Shown here: positions 1 through 9,717 of the stretch, piece by piece
Numbering within the stretch: position 1 is the stretch's first letter
Layout: every line of letters starts with the position of its first letter
From: Ruegeria spongiae
Lineage (GTDB): Bacteria > Pseudomonadota > Alphaproteobacteria > Rhodobacterales > Rhodobacteraceae
NCBI RefSeq assembly: GCF_023502395.1
Contig: NZ_JAMFMB010000004.1
Coordinates: 165,304 to 229,303, forward strand
Direction of reading: 5' to 3'
DNA length: 64,000 bases
Notes under the pieces: generated by a model
What the model was told of the DNA's origin: nothing
Databases searched by the model: none
What the model saw: only the letters and a program-made list of their open reading frames with translations
Position numbers and translations under genes: made by a program

Positions 1-339
1 TTGGTGCCGGTGCTACCGGTTCCGCTTGCTGCGTGGCTGATGCAGAAACACGGCGATATGACCCGCGATGAGGTGGTGTCGGCCTTCGCCCGCATCTTTC
101 CGGCCCTGCCCGGGGGACAGGAAATCCTTCCAACTAAAGATATTGCTTCGGCGGCAGAGGACGCCCTGCAGCAACTGGTGGACCGGCGGATGCTGATATG
201 CGATGGCGATCGGTATCGGTTATTGGGTGAGCGCGCTGATCTTCTGGCATTTTATGCCTGTTCGGTTGCGCATCTCTTGGAAGCAGGGCCTCCTTCTCAT
301 GCGGTCGCAGAAGAAAATGCTGCAACTGCGGGGTCATAA
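1..339 (+). CDS. C-terminal end of a probable glycerol-3-phosphate acyltransferase (partial)
   Basis: The frame is open from the first base, so only the last 112 codons are present and the true start lies outside the window. The tail has the look of the PlsB/GPAT family C-terminus: a helical segment (AWLMQKHGDMTRDEV), a winged-helix-like stretch with DRRMLICDGDRYRLL, and a closing LLAFYACSVAHLLE that resembles the conserved FYxxSxxHLL ending of these enzymes. If correct, the enzyme acylates glycerol-3-phosphate at the first step of phospholipid synthesis at the inner membrane. The catalytic HxxxxD block would be upstream and cannot be seen, so the call rests on the tail alone. Confidence 0.45.
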   Translation: MVPVLPVPLAAWLMQKHGDMTRDEVVSAFARIFPALPGGQEILPTKDIASAAEDALQQLVDRRMLICDGDRYRLLGERADLLAFYACSVAHLLEAGPPSHAVAEENAATAGS

Positions 340-447
340 AGTTTCAAACGTTAGCCAAAATGGGTTGCAATGTTGCGCCTCCGTGAATATCCCTTCCGGG
401 ACGCCGCGATTCTGCGTTGCGGCATAATGCGAACACAGGAGGCCAAC

Positions 448-1734
<1,287 letters not shown>

Positions 1735-1760
1735 CCGGATACGAGGGCAATCGCCGCTAC

Positions 1761-1799
1761 AAAAGTCAGCGAATCACTTGGGTGATTCGCTGACTTTTT
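1761..1799 (+). terminator. Rho-independent terminator of ccr
   Basis: A perfect 17-bp inverted repeat (arms 1761-1777 and 1782-1798) with a TTGG loop ends in a T-run. It lies 27 bases after the ccr stop. The matching A-run on the left arm means it could also work on the minus strand, but no minus-strand gene enters from the right. Confidence 0.93.
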
Positions 1800-1948
1800 C
1801 TGTTCCAAAGGTGCTCGGATGTACTTCAACAGCTTAGAAAAATTACCCTCGCTATTTCTGGGGAGTGGAAAGCAGCGAATTTCCTAACAAAATAGGTACA
1901 TGCTATAGTTGAAATTAACACTTCGTTAACGGTTGAGGGGAGAGTGTT

Positions 1949-2158
1949 ATGGCAAGAAACGATTGGATCCTTGATGTGTTGGCGGATCTCAAGACGTTCG
2001 CATCGGCAAACGGGTTGGAAACCCTTGCCGAGCAGCTGGGGGATACCCAACTGATCGCGGCCGTCGAGATCGCCAAGCTCGAGGACGAGCCTAAGATACG
2101 GGTAGATGTACAGGAAAGCCGATTTGAGCCCCATTTTGGAGGAGTTGGACGCCACTGA
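1949..2158 (+). CDS. Small conserved hypothetical protein upstream of luxR
   Basis: This is a 69-residue protein beginning MARNDWILDVLADLKTF, acidic and helical, with no signal peptide or membrane segment. It has a good ribosome binding site (GAGGGGAGAG) before the ATG. From memory, short proteins with this WILDVLADL opening occur widely in Roseobacter genomes and often sit before LuxR-type genes; I know no established function. Its last 53 bases overlap the start of luxR in another frame, so the two are probably translationally coupled. The final 20 or so residues (after EIAKLEDEP) may be an extension caused by that overlap. Confidence 0.7.
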   Translation: MARNDWILDVLADLKTFASANGLETLAEQLGDTQLIAAVEIAKLEDEPKIRVDVQESRFEPHFGGVGRH

Positions 2159-2825
2159 CGGGCTCGATGGGCTGCAGGCCGTATCGGCCGGTCTGCGCGA
2201 CGCGCTGAGCATAGATCACATCGTCTATCACTGGGTGGACAGCGCGGGGGACCAATATGGCTGCGGAACCTATCCAGAGGATTGGATTCAGCGCTATATC
2301 GACAAACAATATCTGCGCGTGGACCCGGTCATTGTCGGCTGTTTCCAGCGGTTTCATCCGGTTGACTGGAAAGCGGTGGACTGGTCGGGAAAGGCCGCGC
2401 GGGAATTTTTGACCGATGCGCTCGATAACGGCGTCGGCAATCAAGGCTACTCGATCCCCGTGCGTGGGCCGAGCGGGCAATTTGCGCTGTTTACAGCCAA
2501 TCACAACTGCAGTGACGAGGAATGGTCGGAGTTCAAGGAAATCTACGGCCACGATCTGATCCTGATCGCGCATTATTTCAATCGCAAAGCACTGGATTTC
2601 GAAGAAAATCGCGCCCCGCAACCGGTGCGCGCCCTGTCGCCGCGTGAAGTGGACGCGCTGACATTTCTGGCGCTGGGCTACAGCCGTGCGCAGGTTGCGC
2701 ACTCGTTGTCGATCTCCGAGCACACGCTACGGGTCTATATCGAGAGCGCGCGCTTCAAGCTTGGCGCGCTCAACACAACCCATGCGATAGCAAAGGCACT
2801 GAGCCAGGGCTTGATCGTCATGTGA
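2106..2825 (+). CDS. LuxR-family acyl-homoserine-lactone-responsive regulator
   Basis: This 239-residue regulator has an N-terminal autoinducer-binding domain (about 1-165) and a C-terminal LuxR helix-turn-helix (about 172-239). The ligand-pocket residues typical of TraR/LuxR are present: the W and Y of YPEDWIQRY, the DP pair in LRVDP, the DW at the pocket edge and the G of NQGYSIPVRGP. The DNA-binding part shows LSPREVDAL and the GYSRAQVAHSLSISEHTLRVY helix-turn-helix. The start at 2106 overlaps the preceding small gene and has a weak ribosome site; TTG codons at 2136 and 2145 are alternatives, but homologues match from the LSPILEEL segment. It is a quorum-sensing receptor paired with the synthase 107 bases downstream. 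Confidence 0.93.
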   Translation: MYRKADLSPILEELDATDGLDGLQAVSAGLRDALSIDHIVYHWVDSAGDQYGCGTYPEDWIQRYIDKQYLRVDPVIVGCFQRFHPVDWKAVDWSGKAAREFLTDALDNGVGNQGYSIPVRGPSGQFALFTANHNCSDEEWSEFKEIYGHDLILIAHYFNRKALDFEENRAPQPVRALSPREVDALTFLALGYSRAQVAHSLSISEHTLRVYIESARFKLGALNTTHAIAKALSQGLIVM

Positions 2826-2931
2826 TGCACCCTCGGTCGCGGGTTTTCGCGCCGCACGCCTCGGTGACCAGATATTAACCATTCTTACGTACTCCCTTTG
2901 TTCCAGATTTCGGACGGCAAGGGGAAGTCAA

Positions 2932-3570
2932 ATGCTACGTTATCTTTACGCAGATCAATTGCACCAGCATCGCGACCTGGCGCGATCGATGTTTCAGGAT
3001 CGGGCAGATCAGTTCAAAACAAGGCTCGGCTGGGACGTGACGGTTGATGAGAATGGGGAAGAGCGCGACCAGTATGATGTGCTTAATCCGCTGTATGTGA
3101 TCTGGGAAAACGCGGATGGCGGCCATGGGGGGTCGATGCGTTTTCTGCCTACGACAGGCCCGGTCATGGTAAACGACATTTTTGGCCACCTGACCGGTGG
3201 TGCACCGATCTGCAGCCCATTGATCTGGGAATGCACGCGTTTCTGCCTGTCGCGTGACGCCGACAGCCGGGTGGCGGCCGCCCTGATGCTGGGGGGCGGA
3301 GAGATCATGACCGGCTTCGGTATCAGGCATTTCGCAGGTGTCTTTGATGCCCGCATGGTGCGCATTTACAAAGCCATCGGATCCTCGCCTGAAATCCTTG
3401 GATCTGAGGGCGAGGGGCGTGACCGGATTTCGGTGGGATTGTGGGAATTCACCGAAGAGGCGCGCAACAAGGTGGCAACGCGCGCCGACATCCCGCTGGA
3501 TCTGTCCCGGCTTTGGTTCACCCGCGCGTTTGGATCGGCGGGACAACACCGGTTCGCACAAACCGCCTGA
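2932..3570 (+). CDS. LuxI-family acyl-homoserine-lactone synthase
   Basis: This 212-residue enzyme makes N-acyl-homoserine lactone from S-adenosylmethionine and an acyl-ACP. The conserved LuxI residues can be read: the R/F/W cluster in MFQDRADQFKTRLGWDV, the acidic pair in DQYDVLNP, the RFLPTTGP strand and the ECTRFCLS motif with its E and R. The start has a strong AAGGGGAAG ribosome site. It follows luxR in the same direction and is probably the cognate synthase. I could not recognise a convincing lux box in the 107-base gap. The acyl chain length cannot be told from sequence by eye. Confidence 0.94.
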   Translation: MLRYLYADQLHQHRDLARSMFQDRADQFKTRLGWDVTVDENGEERDQYDVLNPLYVIWENADGGHGGSMRFLPTTGPVMVNDIFGHLTGGAPICSPLIWECTRFCLSRDADSRVAAALMLGGGEIMTGFGIRHFAGVFDARMVRIYKAIGSSPEILGSEGEGRDRISVGLWEFTEEARNKVATRADIPLDLSRLWFTRAFGSAGQHRFAQTA

Positions 3571-3632
3571 CATCGCGGCAAAGCCGCACGCCGCGTCTGG
3601 TGATCCGCCAGGCGCGGCGATAGGGTCGCGGC

Positions 3633-5165
3633 ATGAGCAGTCCCGCAGTTACATTCTCCGATGATCAGGCCGCTGCTTTCGACAGCGTGACAGATATGCT
3701 GCGCCATGCGGGCATTGACCTTGACGACGAAACGCTCCGTCTGTCTTCGGGCACTGAAAGCTCGGGCGTCATGGCTGTGGTCGGCAAGGCAGGATCGGGA
3801 AAAACCCTGCTGCTTGCCGAGCTTTACAAGGCGCTGGAAGGGGCCGGCGTGCACGTCGTGTCCGGCGATTTCGAAAGCCGCAAAGCACGTGAGCGCCGCA
3901 CATTGGCGATCCTTGCACCAACCAACAAGGCGGCCAGCGTGCTGCGTTTGCGTGGTGTGCCCGCGACAACCATCCACCGCATTCTCTATACTCCGGTCTA
4001 TGACCCGGAATATGAGCGCATCGCCGAATGGCTGGCAGGCAGCGGCGAGCGGCCTGAAGTCGAAGGCCTGAGCGACGAGGCGCTGAACCGCGCCGCTGCC
4101 TTTTACGAGCGCAACAAATCCATTCCTGGTGCTCTGGCTGCCGCTGGGCTGCGCGGTTCGGATTTCATCACAGGTTGGAAGCGACGGGATGAACCGCTGG
4201 ATATCGGTTTTGTCGATGAATCCTCGATGCTGGATGATCGACAGTTCGAGGATCTCAAAGAGATCTTCCCGACCCTGCTGCTGTTTGGCGATCCGGCGCA
4301 GCTGGCACCGGTGAACCAATCCGGCTCAATGGTCTTTGACGGATTGTCGGAGCCGCGCAAACTGAACCTCGAACGAGTACATCGGCAAAAGGCCGACAAT
4401 CCGATCCTCGATTTGGCCCATGCGCTGGCTGATCCGGCCCTGGGCTTCCAGGACTTCGAGGACATGATCCAGGACACGGCGCAGAGCGATGATCGGGTTG
4501 TCTGGGGCGCACGGGTCGAGGTGGACCTGATGGCGCGTAGCCCGGTTCTGGTCTGGCGCAACGCCACACGCATCCGCCTGATCAACGCGTTCCGCGCGGT
4601 CCACGGCGCACCGGAAGAGGCGCTGCTGGAAGGTGAGCCACTGATCTGCGACGGGATCGAATTGCCGCTCAAGCATCGCAAGAAACGGCTGGACCTCGAA
4701 GCCCGCGGGCTGATCAAGGGCGCGCAGGTCATTTATCTGGGACCGGGGCGGAAACCGGGGTTCTCAAAACTGCATGTGATCGGGGCCGAAGAGCCGCAGG
4801 TCAGCGCCGCTTCGATCGTGAAGATCGAAAAACCCGACGAGGAAGAACCGTTCATCCCTTTCGCTGCGCGCATGGGCGCGACCTTTCTGCATGGCGCGGC
4901 GGTCACGATCCACAAGGCGCAGGGCTCGCAATGGAACACCGTGCAGGTCTTTGGGCCTGACCTTTACGCGGCGGCTCGGATGGGTCGTGTCGAGGCGGGC
5001 CAACCCTTGTGGAAACGTCTGGCCTACGTGGCGATTACCCGGGCACAGGACCGGCTGATCTGGGTAGTGCGAAACCGGTTGTCAAAACCCACCTATCCGC
5101 TGCGCGTGGATGATCTGCGGCAGGCACCGGCAGCGGCGCTGAAACTGGAAGGTCAGGACAGCTGA
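3633..5165 (+). CDS. RecD-like superfamily 1B DNA helicase
   Basis: This is a 510-residue ATP-dependent helicase of the RecD/Dda type. Motifs in order are Walker A GKAGSGKT (about residue 51), motif Ia LAPTNKAA, Walker B DESSMLD (about 195), motif III GDPAQLAPV, an RVHRQ motif, the UvrD_C_2 segment GAAVTIHKAQGSQW near 430, and motif VI YVAITRAQDRLIW. It is shorter than RecD2 and lacks the RecBCD-type N-terminal extension, so a stand-alone role in DNA repair or replication fork processing is more likely than exonuclease V. It starts 62 bases after luxI; a functional link with quorum sensing is not implied. Confidence 0.9.
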   Translation: MSSPAVTFSDDQAAAFDSVTDMLRHAGIDLDDETLRLSSGTESSGVMAVVGKAGSGKTLLLAELYKALEGAGVHVVSGDFESRKARERRTLAILAPTNKAASVLRLRGVPATTIHRILYTPVYDPEYERIAEWLAGSGERPEVEGLSDEALNRAAAFYERNKSIPGALAAAGLRGSDFITGWKRRDEPLDIGFVDESSMLDDRQFEDLKEIFPTLLLFGDPAQLAPVNQSGSMVFDGLSEPRKLNLERVHRQKADNPILDLAHALADPALGFQDFEDMIQDTAQSDDRVVWGARVEVDLMARSPVLVWRNATRIRLINAFRAVHGAPEEALLEGEPLICDGIELPLKHRKKRLDLEARGLIKGAQVIYLGPGRKPGFSKLHVIGAEEPQVSAASIVKIEKPDEEEPFIPFAARMGATFLHGAAVTIHKAQGSQWNTVQVFGPDLYAAARMGRVEAGQPLWKRLAYVAITRAQDRLIWVVRNRLSKPTYPLRVDDLRQAPAAALKLEGQDS

Positions 5166-5174
5166 GTCCGCCGG

Positions 5175-5942
5175 TCAGCGGTTGCGCAACACGGTAAAAG
5201 CGGCAGAGGCGCCCCAACCGGCGAAGATCGCAATCGCCAGCGACATCAGACCATAGATTGCCGGTTGCTGCCGCGACAGGTTGTACAGGAACCGCTCCAG
5301 CCCGACCTTTCGAACATCGATATCGGTCACGATCTGAGACACGACCCGGCCACCTCGGGTCAAGTAGATACGTGTCTTGTAATCGCCTTCGATCAGATTG
5401 GCGGGCATCTCGATTGAGGTGCGAAACAGCGTCTGCTGATCCACGGCGACCGTATCCTCGCGCAGCGAATACAGGCCTTCGGCCTTGCGGATGCGAATGA
5501 CGGCCTGGGCAAACTCCTGGGCATCCTGAACCTTCATATCCGCCCCGACCGAGCGGATCGCTTGCGGGATCGACACCTTGTAGCGCAGGTCCTCGGTATT
5601 GGTCAGCACTTCGTTGAACGGGGCGCTGGTGGCAACCGCGTAAAAGCTAGGCGCGGAATCCACCAGAACGCTATCCACATTGACCCAGATGCCGAACTTC
5701 TTTTCCTTCCGGCGCACAATGACCGGCTTTGACGGGCCTGAGACGGTGATCACAACCTCCAGCGGTTCCGCGTCCGGAATCGGCGTTTCGCGTTTGACCG
5801 CACCAAAAACCAGAATGTCGTCCCCGTCGAAGGTCGAGGTAATGGCCACCCGGTCCTGACTCAGGCCCAGCACGATTTCTTCTTCGATGGCCTGCGCGGG
5901 CAGCGCGGCAAACAACATCAGGACAAGCAGAGCGCGCATCAT
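5175..5942 (-). CDS. TIGR02186-family membrane-anchored periplasmic protein
   Basis: This protein of about 255 residues has an N-terminal signal peptide (MRALLVLMLFAALPAQA), a mostly beta-strand periplasmic body, and one C-terminal membrane helix (about YGLMSLAIAIFAGWGASAAF) followed by a short basic tail. It matches the alphaproteobacterial family TIGR02186 (Alph_Pro_TM), whose members are usually found beside TauE/SafE exporters, as here. The exact function is unknown; a role in assembling or assisting the transporter is inferred from this pairing. The two ATGs at 5942 and 5939 follow directly after the stop of the upstream gene, which points to translational coupling. A TTG at 5948 is in frame but less likely. 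Confidence 0.82.
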   Translation of the reverse strand: MMRALLVLMLFAALPAQAIEEEIVLGLSQDRVAITSTFDGDDILVFGAVKRETPIPDAEPLEVVITVSGPSKPVIVRRKEKKFGIWVNVDSVLVDSAPSFYAVATSAPFNEVLTNTEDLRYKVSIPQAIRSVGADMKVQDAQEFAQAVIRIRKAEGLYSLREDTVAVDQQTLFRTSIEMPANLIEGDYKTRIYLTRGGRVVSQIVTDIDVRKVGLERFLYNLSRQQPAIYGLMSLAIAIFAGWGASAAFTVLRNR

Positions 5943-5944
5943 GA

Positions 5945-6868
5945 TCAATGCCCCCCGTCCGTACCCAGCGAGAACAGCTCAGCCGGTTGCAGCAGAAGAT
6001 CCAGCGCCAGCTTGCCACAGACCACCAGAACCATCATCGCCAGCAAAATCCGCAATTGTTCGGCCTTGAGCTTGGTGCCGATCTGGGTGCCGATCTGCGC
6101 CCCGATCACACCGCCAACCAGCAGCAGAACCGCCAGTACCACATCAACGGTGAAATTGGTGGTCGCGTGCAGCATGGTGGTAAATGCGGTGACGAAGATG
6201 ATCTGGAACAGCGAGGTGCCGACAACCACCTTGGTGGGCATGCCCAGGATATAGATCATCGCGGGCACCATGATGAAGCCGCCGCCGACACCCATGATGG
6301 CCGACAGGATGCCGACGAAAACGCCGACAATCAGGGGTGGGATGGCCGAGATATACAGGCCCGAGGTGCGAAACCGCATTTTCAGGGGCAACGCGTGGAC
6401 CCATCCTCGCTGACGGCGCTTTGCTGGCGCCGTACCACCTGCCTGGCGGGCTTTGCGGATCGCGTTCAGGCTTTCGATGAACATCAGCCCGCCGACCACG
6501 CCCAGAAAGACCACGTAGCAAAGCTTGACCAGCAGATCGACCTGCCCAAGGCTTTTGAGGTAGTTGAACACCACCACACCCAGCGCCGCGCCGGTCAGAC
6601 CGCCGGCCAATAACACCCCGCCCATCTTGAAATCGACGGTTCGCCGCCTGAAATGGGCCAGCACACCGGAAAAGGACGAGGCGACGATCTGGTTGGCCTC
6701 GGTCGCAACCGCGACGGCGGGGGGGATGCCGATGAAAAACAGCAGCGGTGTCATCAGAAAGCCGCCGCCGACCCCGAACATGCCGGACAGAACCCCGACG
6801 AGGCCCCCCAGACCCAGCAGCAGGAACGCGTTGACCGAAACTTCAGCGATGGGAAGGTAAATCTGCAT
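5945..6868 (-). CDS. TauE/SafE-family sulfite/organosulfonate exporter
   Basis: This is a roughly 307-residue polytopic inner-membrane protein with two homologous halves. Each half carries the family signature: GVLSGMFGVGGGFLMTPLL near the start and GILSAIMGVGGGFIMVPAM in the middle. These permeases move sulfite, sulfoacetate or related anions out of the cell; the substrate cannot be set from sequence. The ATG at 6868 gives the usual start just before the first helix, although its ribosome site is poor; a GTG at 6895 is possible. It is transcribed with the TIGR02186 gene. Confidence 0.87.
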   Translation of the reverse strand: MQIYLPIAEVSVNAFLLLGLGGLVGVLSGMFGVGGGFLMTPLLFFIGIPPAVAVATEANQIVASSFSGVLAHFRRRTVDFKMGGVLLAGGLTGAALGVVVFNYLKSLGQVDLLVKLCYVVFLGVVGGLMFIESLNAIRKARQAGGTAPAKRRQRGWVHALPLKMRFRTSGLYISAIPPLIVGVFVGILSAIMGVGGGFIMVPAMIYILGMPTKVVVGTSLFQIIFVTAFTTMLHATTNFTVDVVLAVLLLVGGVIGAQIGTQIGTKLKAEQLRILLAMMVLVVCGKLALDLLLQPAELFSLGTDGGH

Positions 6869-7095
6869 GTTTACTGTTATTTCACGCGGCGTCACAAAAT
6901 CAACCGCTTATGCTGCCTTGCAGCACAAGTTGCGGATCACAATTTGAGTCAGTTTTGAAGCGGCGGGGCAGAAAAAGCGCCCTTAACAAGGTAAATTACG
7001 GCCCCGATCGGTGCTGCGCAAAAACCTGATAATGATTGTGGGCTTATAGATCGGTCGAAACTGGCCTTGTATCGGACCAAATGCCAGGACCCATC

Positions 7096-7123
7096 TGGCA
7101 AACAGGCCGAGGCCTGTTTGCCA
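7096..7123 (-). terminator. Strong hairpin after the BMP-type binding protein gene
   Basis: Arms TGGCAAACAGGCC and GGCCTGTTTGCCA are perfect complements (7096-7108 and 7111-7123) with a tiny loop. It sits 16 bases beyond the stop of the minus-strand gene at 7139. No clear T-run follows on either strand, so it may be a weak or Rho-assisted terminator, or an mRNA 3'-end stabiliser. Confidence 0.6.
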
Positions 7124-7138
7124 GCAATGTTCAACGGT

Positions 7139-8143
7139 TCAGAAGTTCAGAACCGGGCAGCTGTCGTCGCTGGTATAATCGTGAACGTCGATTTCACCTG
7201 CGATGATCTTGGCCTTTGCGTCCTCGACCGAGGATTGCATGTCACCGCTGACCAATTCGGCGTTGTTGTCATCCATGGCATAGCCCACACCGTCGGCGGA
7301 GAGGTCCAGAACCAGAACGCCCGGCTCCATCTCTTCACCCGCGGTCATGACGTTATAAACCGCCACGTCGACGCGCTTCAGCATCGAGGTCAGAACCTTG
7401 CCCGGGTGCAGGTGGTTCTGGTTGCTGTCCACGCCGATCGACAGGATGCCCTCGTCAGCGGCGGTCTGCAGAACGCCCACGCCGGTGCCACCGGCTGCGG
7501 CATAAACCACGTCTGCGCCCTGGCTGATCTGCGCTTTGGTCAGTTCCGAACCCTTCACCGGGTCGTTCCAGGCCGATGGTGTGGTGCCGGTCATATTCGC
7601 GATCACGGTGGCATCGGGGTTGGCCGCCTTGACGCCCTGCGCATAACCGCAAGCGAATTTGCGGATCAGAGGCACATCCATGCCGCCGATGAACCCGACA
7701 GTGCCCGATTGCGACGCCTGTGCCGCCATCATGCCGACCAGATATGACCCTTCATGCTCGGTGAAGCCGATGATCAGCACGTTCGGATGTTTCTCCGGAT
7801 CTACCCATCCGTCAATTGTGACGAAGTTCGTGTCAGGATAATCGCCCGCGACTTCCTCCAGCACCGAGGCGATGGCGAATCCGGTGGTAACGACAGGGTT
7901 GAAACCCGCCTCGGCGAAACGCCGAACCGCTTGTTCACGCTGTGCTTCGGTCTGGATCTCGATGTCTTTATACGAGCCGCCGGTATCCTTCGCCCAGCGT
8001 TCTGCGCCGTTGTGAGCCGCCTCGTTGAACGATTTGTCGAATTTGCCACCCAGATCATAGATCAGCGCCGGTTCGGCAGTGGCGAGGCCTGCAGTCAGGG
8101 CAACCGCAGCAGCGGCACCCATCAGGGATTTCATGAGGGTCAT
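7139..8143 (-). CDS. BMP-family ABC transporter substrate-binding protein
   Basis: This 334-residue periplasmic protein has a signal peptide (MKSLMGAAAAVALTAGLATA) and the BMP/PnrA-like fold, with LIYDLGGKFDKSFNEAAHNGAERW at the mature N-terminus, a TTGFAIASVLEEVA segment, and GVGVLQTAADEGILSIGVDSNQ. The family binds purine nucleosides or related ligands for ABC import. I chose the ATG at 8143 because a GGGAG ribosome site lies 7 bases upstream; the open frame to 8227 has no such support. There is no lipobox cysteine at the cleavage site. No permease or ATPase gene is nearby, so it is an orphan component here. Confidence 0.9.
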   Translation of the reverse strand: MTLMKSLMGAAAAVALTAGLATAEPALIYDLGGKFDKSFNEAAHNGAERWAKDTGGSYKDIEIQTEAQREQAVRRFAEAGFNPVVTTGFAIASVLEEVAGDYPDTNFVTIDGWVDPEKHPNVLIIGFTEHEGSYLVGMMAAQASQSGTVGFIGGMDVPLIRKFACGYAQGVKAANPDATVIANMTGTTPSAWNDPVKGSELTKAQISQGADVVYAAAGGTGVGVLQTAADEGILSIGVDSNQNHLHPGKVLTSMLKRVDVAVYNVMTAGEEMEPGVLVLDLSADGVGYAMDDNNAELVSGDMQSSVEDAKAKIIAGEIDVHDYTSDDSCPVLNF

Positions 8144-8297
8144 TGGATACTCCCGTTGTTTTTTGGTTGAGGGCACGGGTTGTTCCCGATGCCCCGGTGA
8201 TTGATCAACTGTATATGACGCTGGCAATTAAGGCCGTGCCCGGTGCCGGGGGTCAACCGCTTTTTGCAACTGCGGGCAGCCGCGCGCGCGCTTTCCT

Positions 8298-8711
8298 TCA
8301 CGGCAAGGCACGTTCCATCGCGATCGCATCGAGTTTCAGCCCGCCGTCGCGCAGGTAATAGGCACGCCGCACGCCGCACCGGGCATAGCCGCAGCGCTGA
8401 TAGAGGGACAGCGCCGGTGTGTTGTCCTCAGCCACGTCCAGAAAGGCGCGCCGGGCGCCATTTGCAGCCGCCTCTTTCTGCCAAAGCTCCATGCAGCGCT
8501 GGGCAAGGCCTTGCCGCTGGAAGGCCGGATCGGTGGCGATAGCCAGCAATTCGGCCTGATCCGCGATCAGTGTGTAGACCGCGAAACACCGCGCATCGCC
8601 TGCCGTGTGGGTGAAGCGGTTCGTCAGCAGTGCTTCGAACTCTGCCGCCGACCATGGTCGCGATGCGGTAAAGGCGGCGGCATGGGTTTGGGCCATCTGC
8701 GCTGGTGTCAT
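8298..8711 (-). CDS. rimI: Ribosomal-protein-alanine N-acetyltransferase-like GNAT protein
   Basis: This 137-residue GNAT-fold acetyltransferase has the acetyl-CoA loop seen as AIATDPAFQRQGLAQRCM and the closing motif LDVAEDNTPALSLYQRCGYARCG. It is followed by YYLRDGG, typical of RimI-type enzymes. It overlaps tsaB by 4 bases, the usual tsaB-rimI arrangement. RimI acetylates the N-terminus of ribosomal protein S18 in E. coli; the target here is inferred by synteny. Confidence 0.85.
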   Translation of the reverse strand: MTPAQMAQTHAAAFTASRPWSAAEFEALLTNRFTHTAGDARCFAVYTLIADQAELLAIATDPAFQRQGLAQRCMELWQKEAAANGARRAFLDVAEDNTPALSLYQRCGYARCGVRRAYYLRDGGLKLDAIAMERALP

Positions 8712-9280
8712 GCGTCCAGAATGACCGGCGGGGGGTCGCTGGCCGGGGCGGCATCTGCTGGGCGGGCATAGACCGGGGCAGGGGGCTGTGTCGCGCCAAG
8801 CCGGCGTTCGGCGGTGATCCGGGCAATGGCCTGAACGAGGTCCAGCGGGTCAATATCGGCATGAACGAGCCCGTCGACCTCGGATCGGGCGACCATGGTG
8901 ATGCCCACCTCTGTTCGCAGGTAAAGCTGATCGCGCGGGGCAGGGACCGCGACCCGTTGACCGGGCGGTGCAGATAACGCGCGGGCATCAAAACCGTCCA
9001 CGCCCACTGCCGGAATGCCAAGGCCCAGCGCCAGACCGCGCGCGGCTGACACTGTGATGCGGATGCCGGTGAAATTGCCCGGCCCGGTGCCAACGCCGAT
9101 GGCATCCAGATCGCGCCAGGTGACCCCGGTCTGGCTCAGAGCCTCTTCGAGCAACGGCATCACCCGTTCGGCCTGCCCTTTGCTCATTGCCTCATGGCGC
9201 AGGGTCAACACCTGCCCATCACGCAGCAAGGCGGCGGCGCACCAAGGGCCGGACGTGTCGAAGCCAAGGATCAGGGTCAT
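8708..9280 (-). CDS. tsaB: tRNA threonylcarbamoyladenosine biosynthesis protein TsaB
   Basis: This 190-residue member of the ASKHA fold is the partner of TsaD in forming t6A37 in tRNAs that read ANN codons. It shows the N-terminal LILGFDTSGPWCAAALL strand, the SKGQAERVMPLLEEAL helix, and the family hallmark GVGTGPGNFTGIRITVSAARGLALGL near residues 62-86. It lies in an overlapping chain NifU, GFA, tsaB, rimI on the minus strand, with 4-base overlaps on both sides. Confidence 0.94.
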   Translation of the reverse strand: MTLILGFDTSGPWCAAALLRDGQVLTLRHEAMSKGQAERVMPLLEEALSQTGVTWRDLDAIGVGTGPGNFTGIRITVSAARGLALGLGIPAVGVDGFDARALSAPPGQRVAVPAPRDQLYLRTEVGITMVARSEVDGLVHADIDPLDLVQAIARITAERRLGATQPPAPVYARPADAAPASDPPPVILDA

Positions 9281-9717
9281 CGGTCACGCGCGCTGTTCAG
9301 GGTATTCCGGCCAGAGCCTGTGGCGCGGTCCAACCCATCGGCAAGGTGCAGCCAACGCAGCCCTTTGTCGGCATGACAATGCAGGCGTGGAGGGAAATCA
9401 TCTGCCTGATCCAGCAGGCCGATGGGCACATAGATCTGATCGGGCAGATAATCGAATGTCGCCGCCAGAGGCGACCCGCAGCGGGTACAGTTCCAGCGCC
9501 GCACGCCCGGATGATGCGAGGCTCCGTCACCCAGCGCGGGCTCGCTCGTCAGATCGTTGCGACCGAAGGCGGCAAAGGCCCCCACCGGCGCGCCGGTCCA
9601 GCGGCGGCAATCGGCGCAATGGCAATAGGCCACCGTCAGGGGGGCGGCGGCGGCGGACAGACGTATCGCGCCGCAATAGCACCGCCCGGTCACGAAAACG
9701 GCCGGGTCAGACGGCAA
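9277..9717 (-). CDS. GFA/CENP-V-domain protein
   Basis: This 146-residue zinc-binding protein of the glutathione-dependent formaldehyde-activating (GFA) family has two zinc sites, CYCGAIRLS plus CHCADCRRWTG, and CTRCGSPL. These match the family pattern CxCG...CHCxxC...CxxCG. The substrate is unknown; many family members are not formaldehyde enzymes. It overlaps tsaB by 4 bases and NifU by 11, so it is co-expressed with a t6A gene and an Fe-S protein, for reasons that are not clear. Confidence 0.85.
   Translation of the reverse strand: MPSDPAVFVTGRCYCGAIRLSAAAAPLTVAYCHCADCRRWTGAPVGAFAAFGRNDLTSEPALGDGASHHPGVRRWNCTRCGSPLAATFDYLPDQIYVPIGLLDQADDFPPRLHCHADKGLRWLHLADGLDRATGSGRNTLNSARDR

Noticed and set aside
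2826..2931. Possible lux box between luxR and luxI
   Set aside because: I looked for an 18-20 bp dyad and found none that is convincing by eye.
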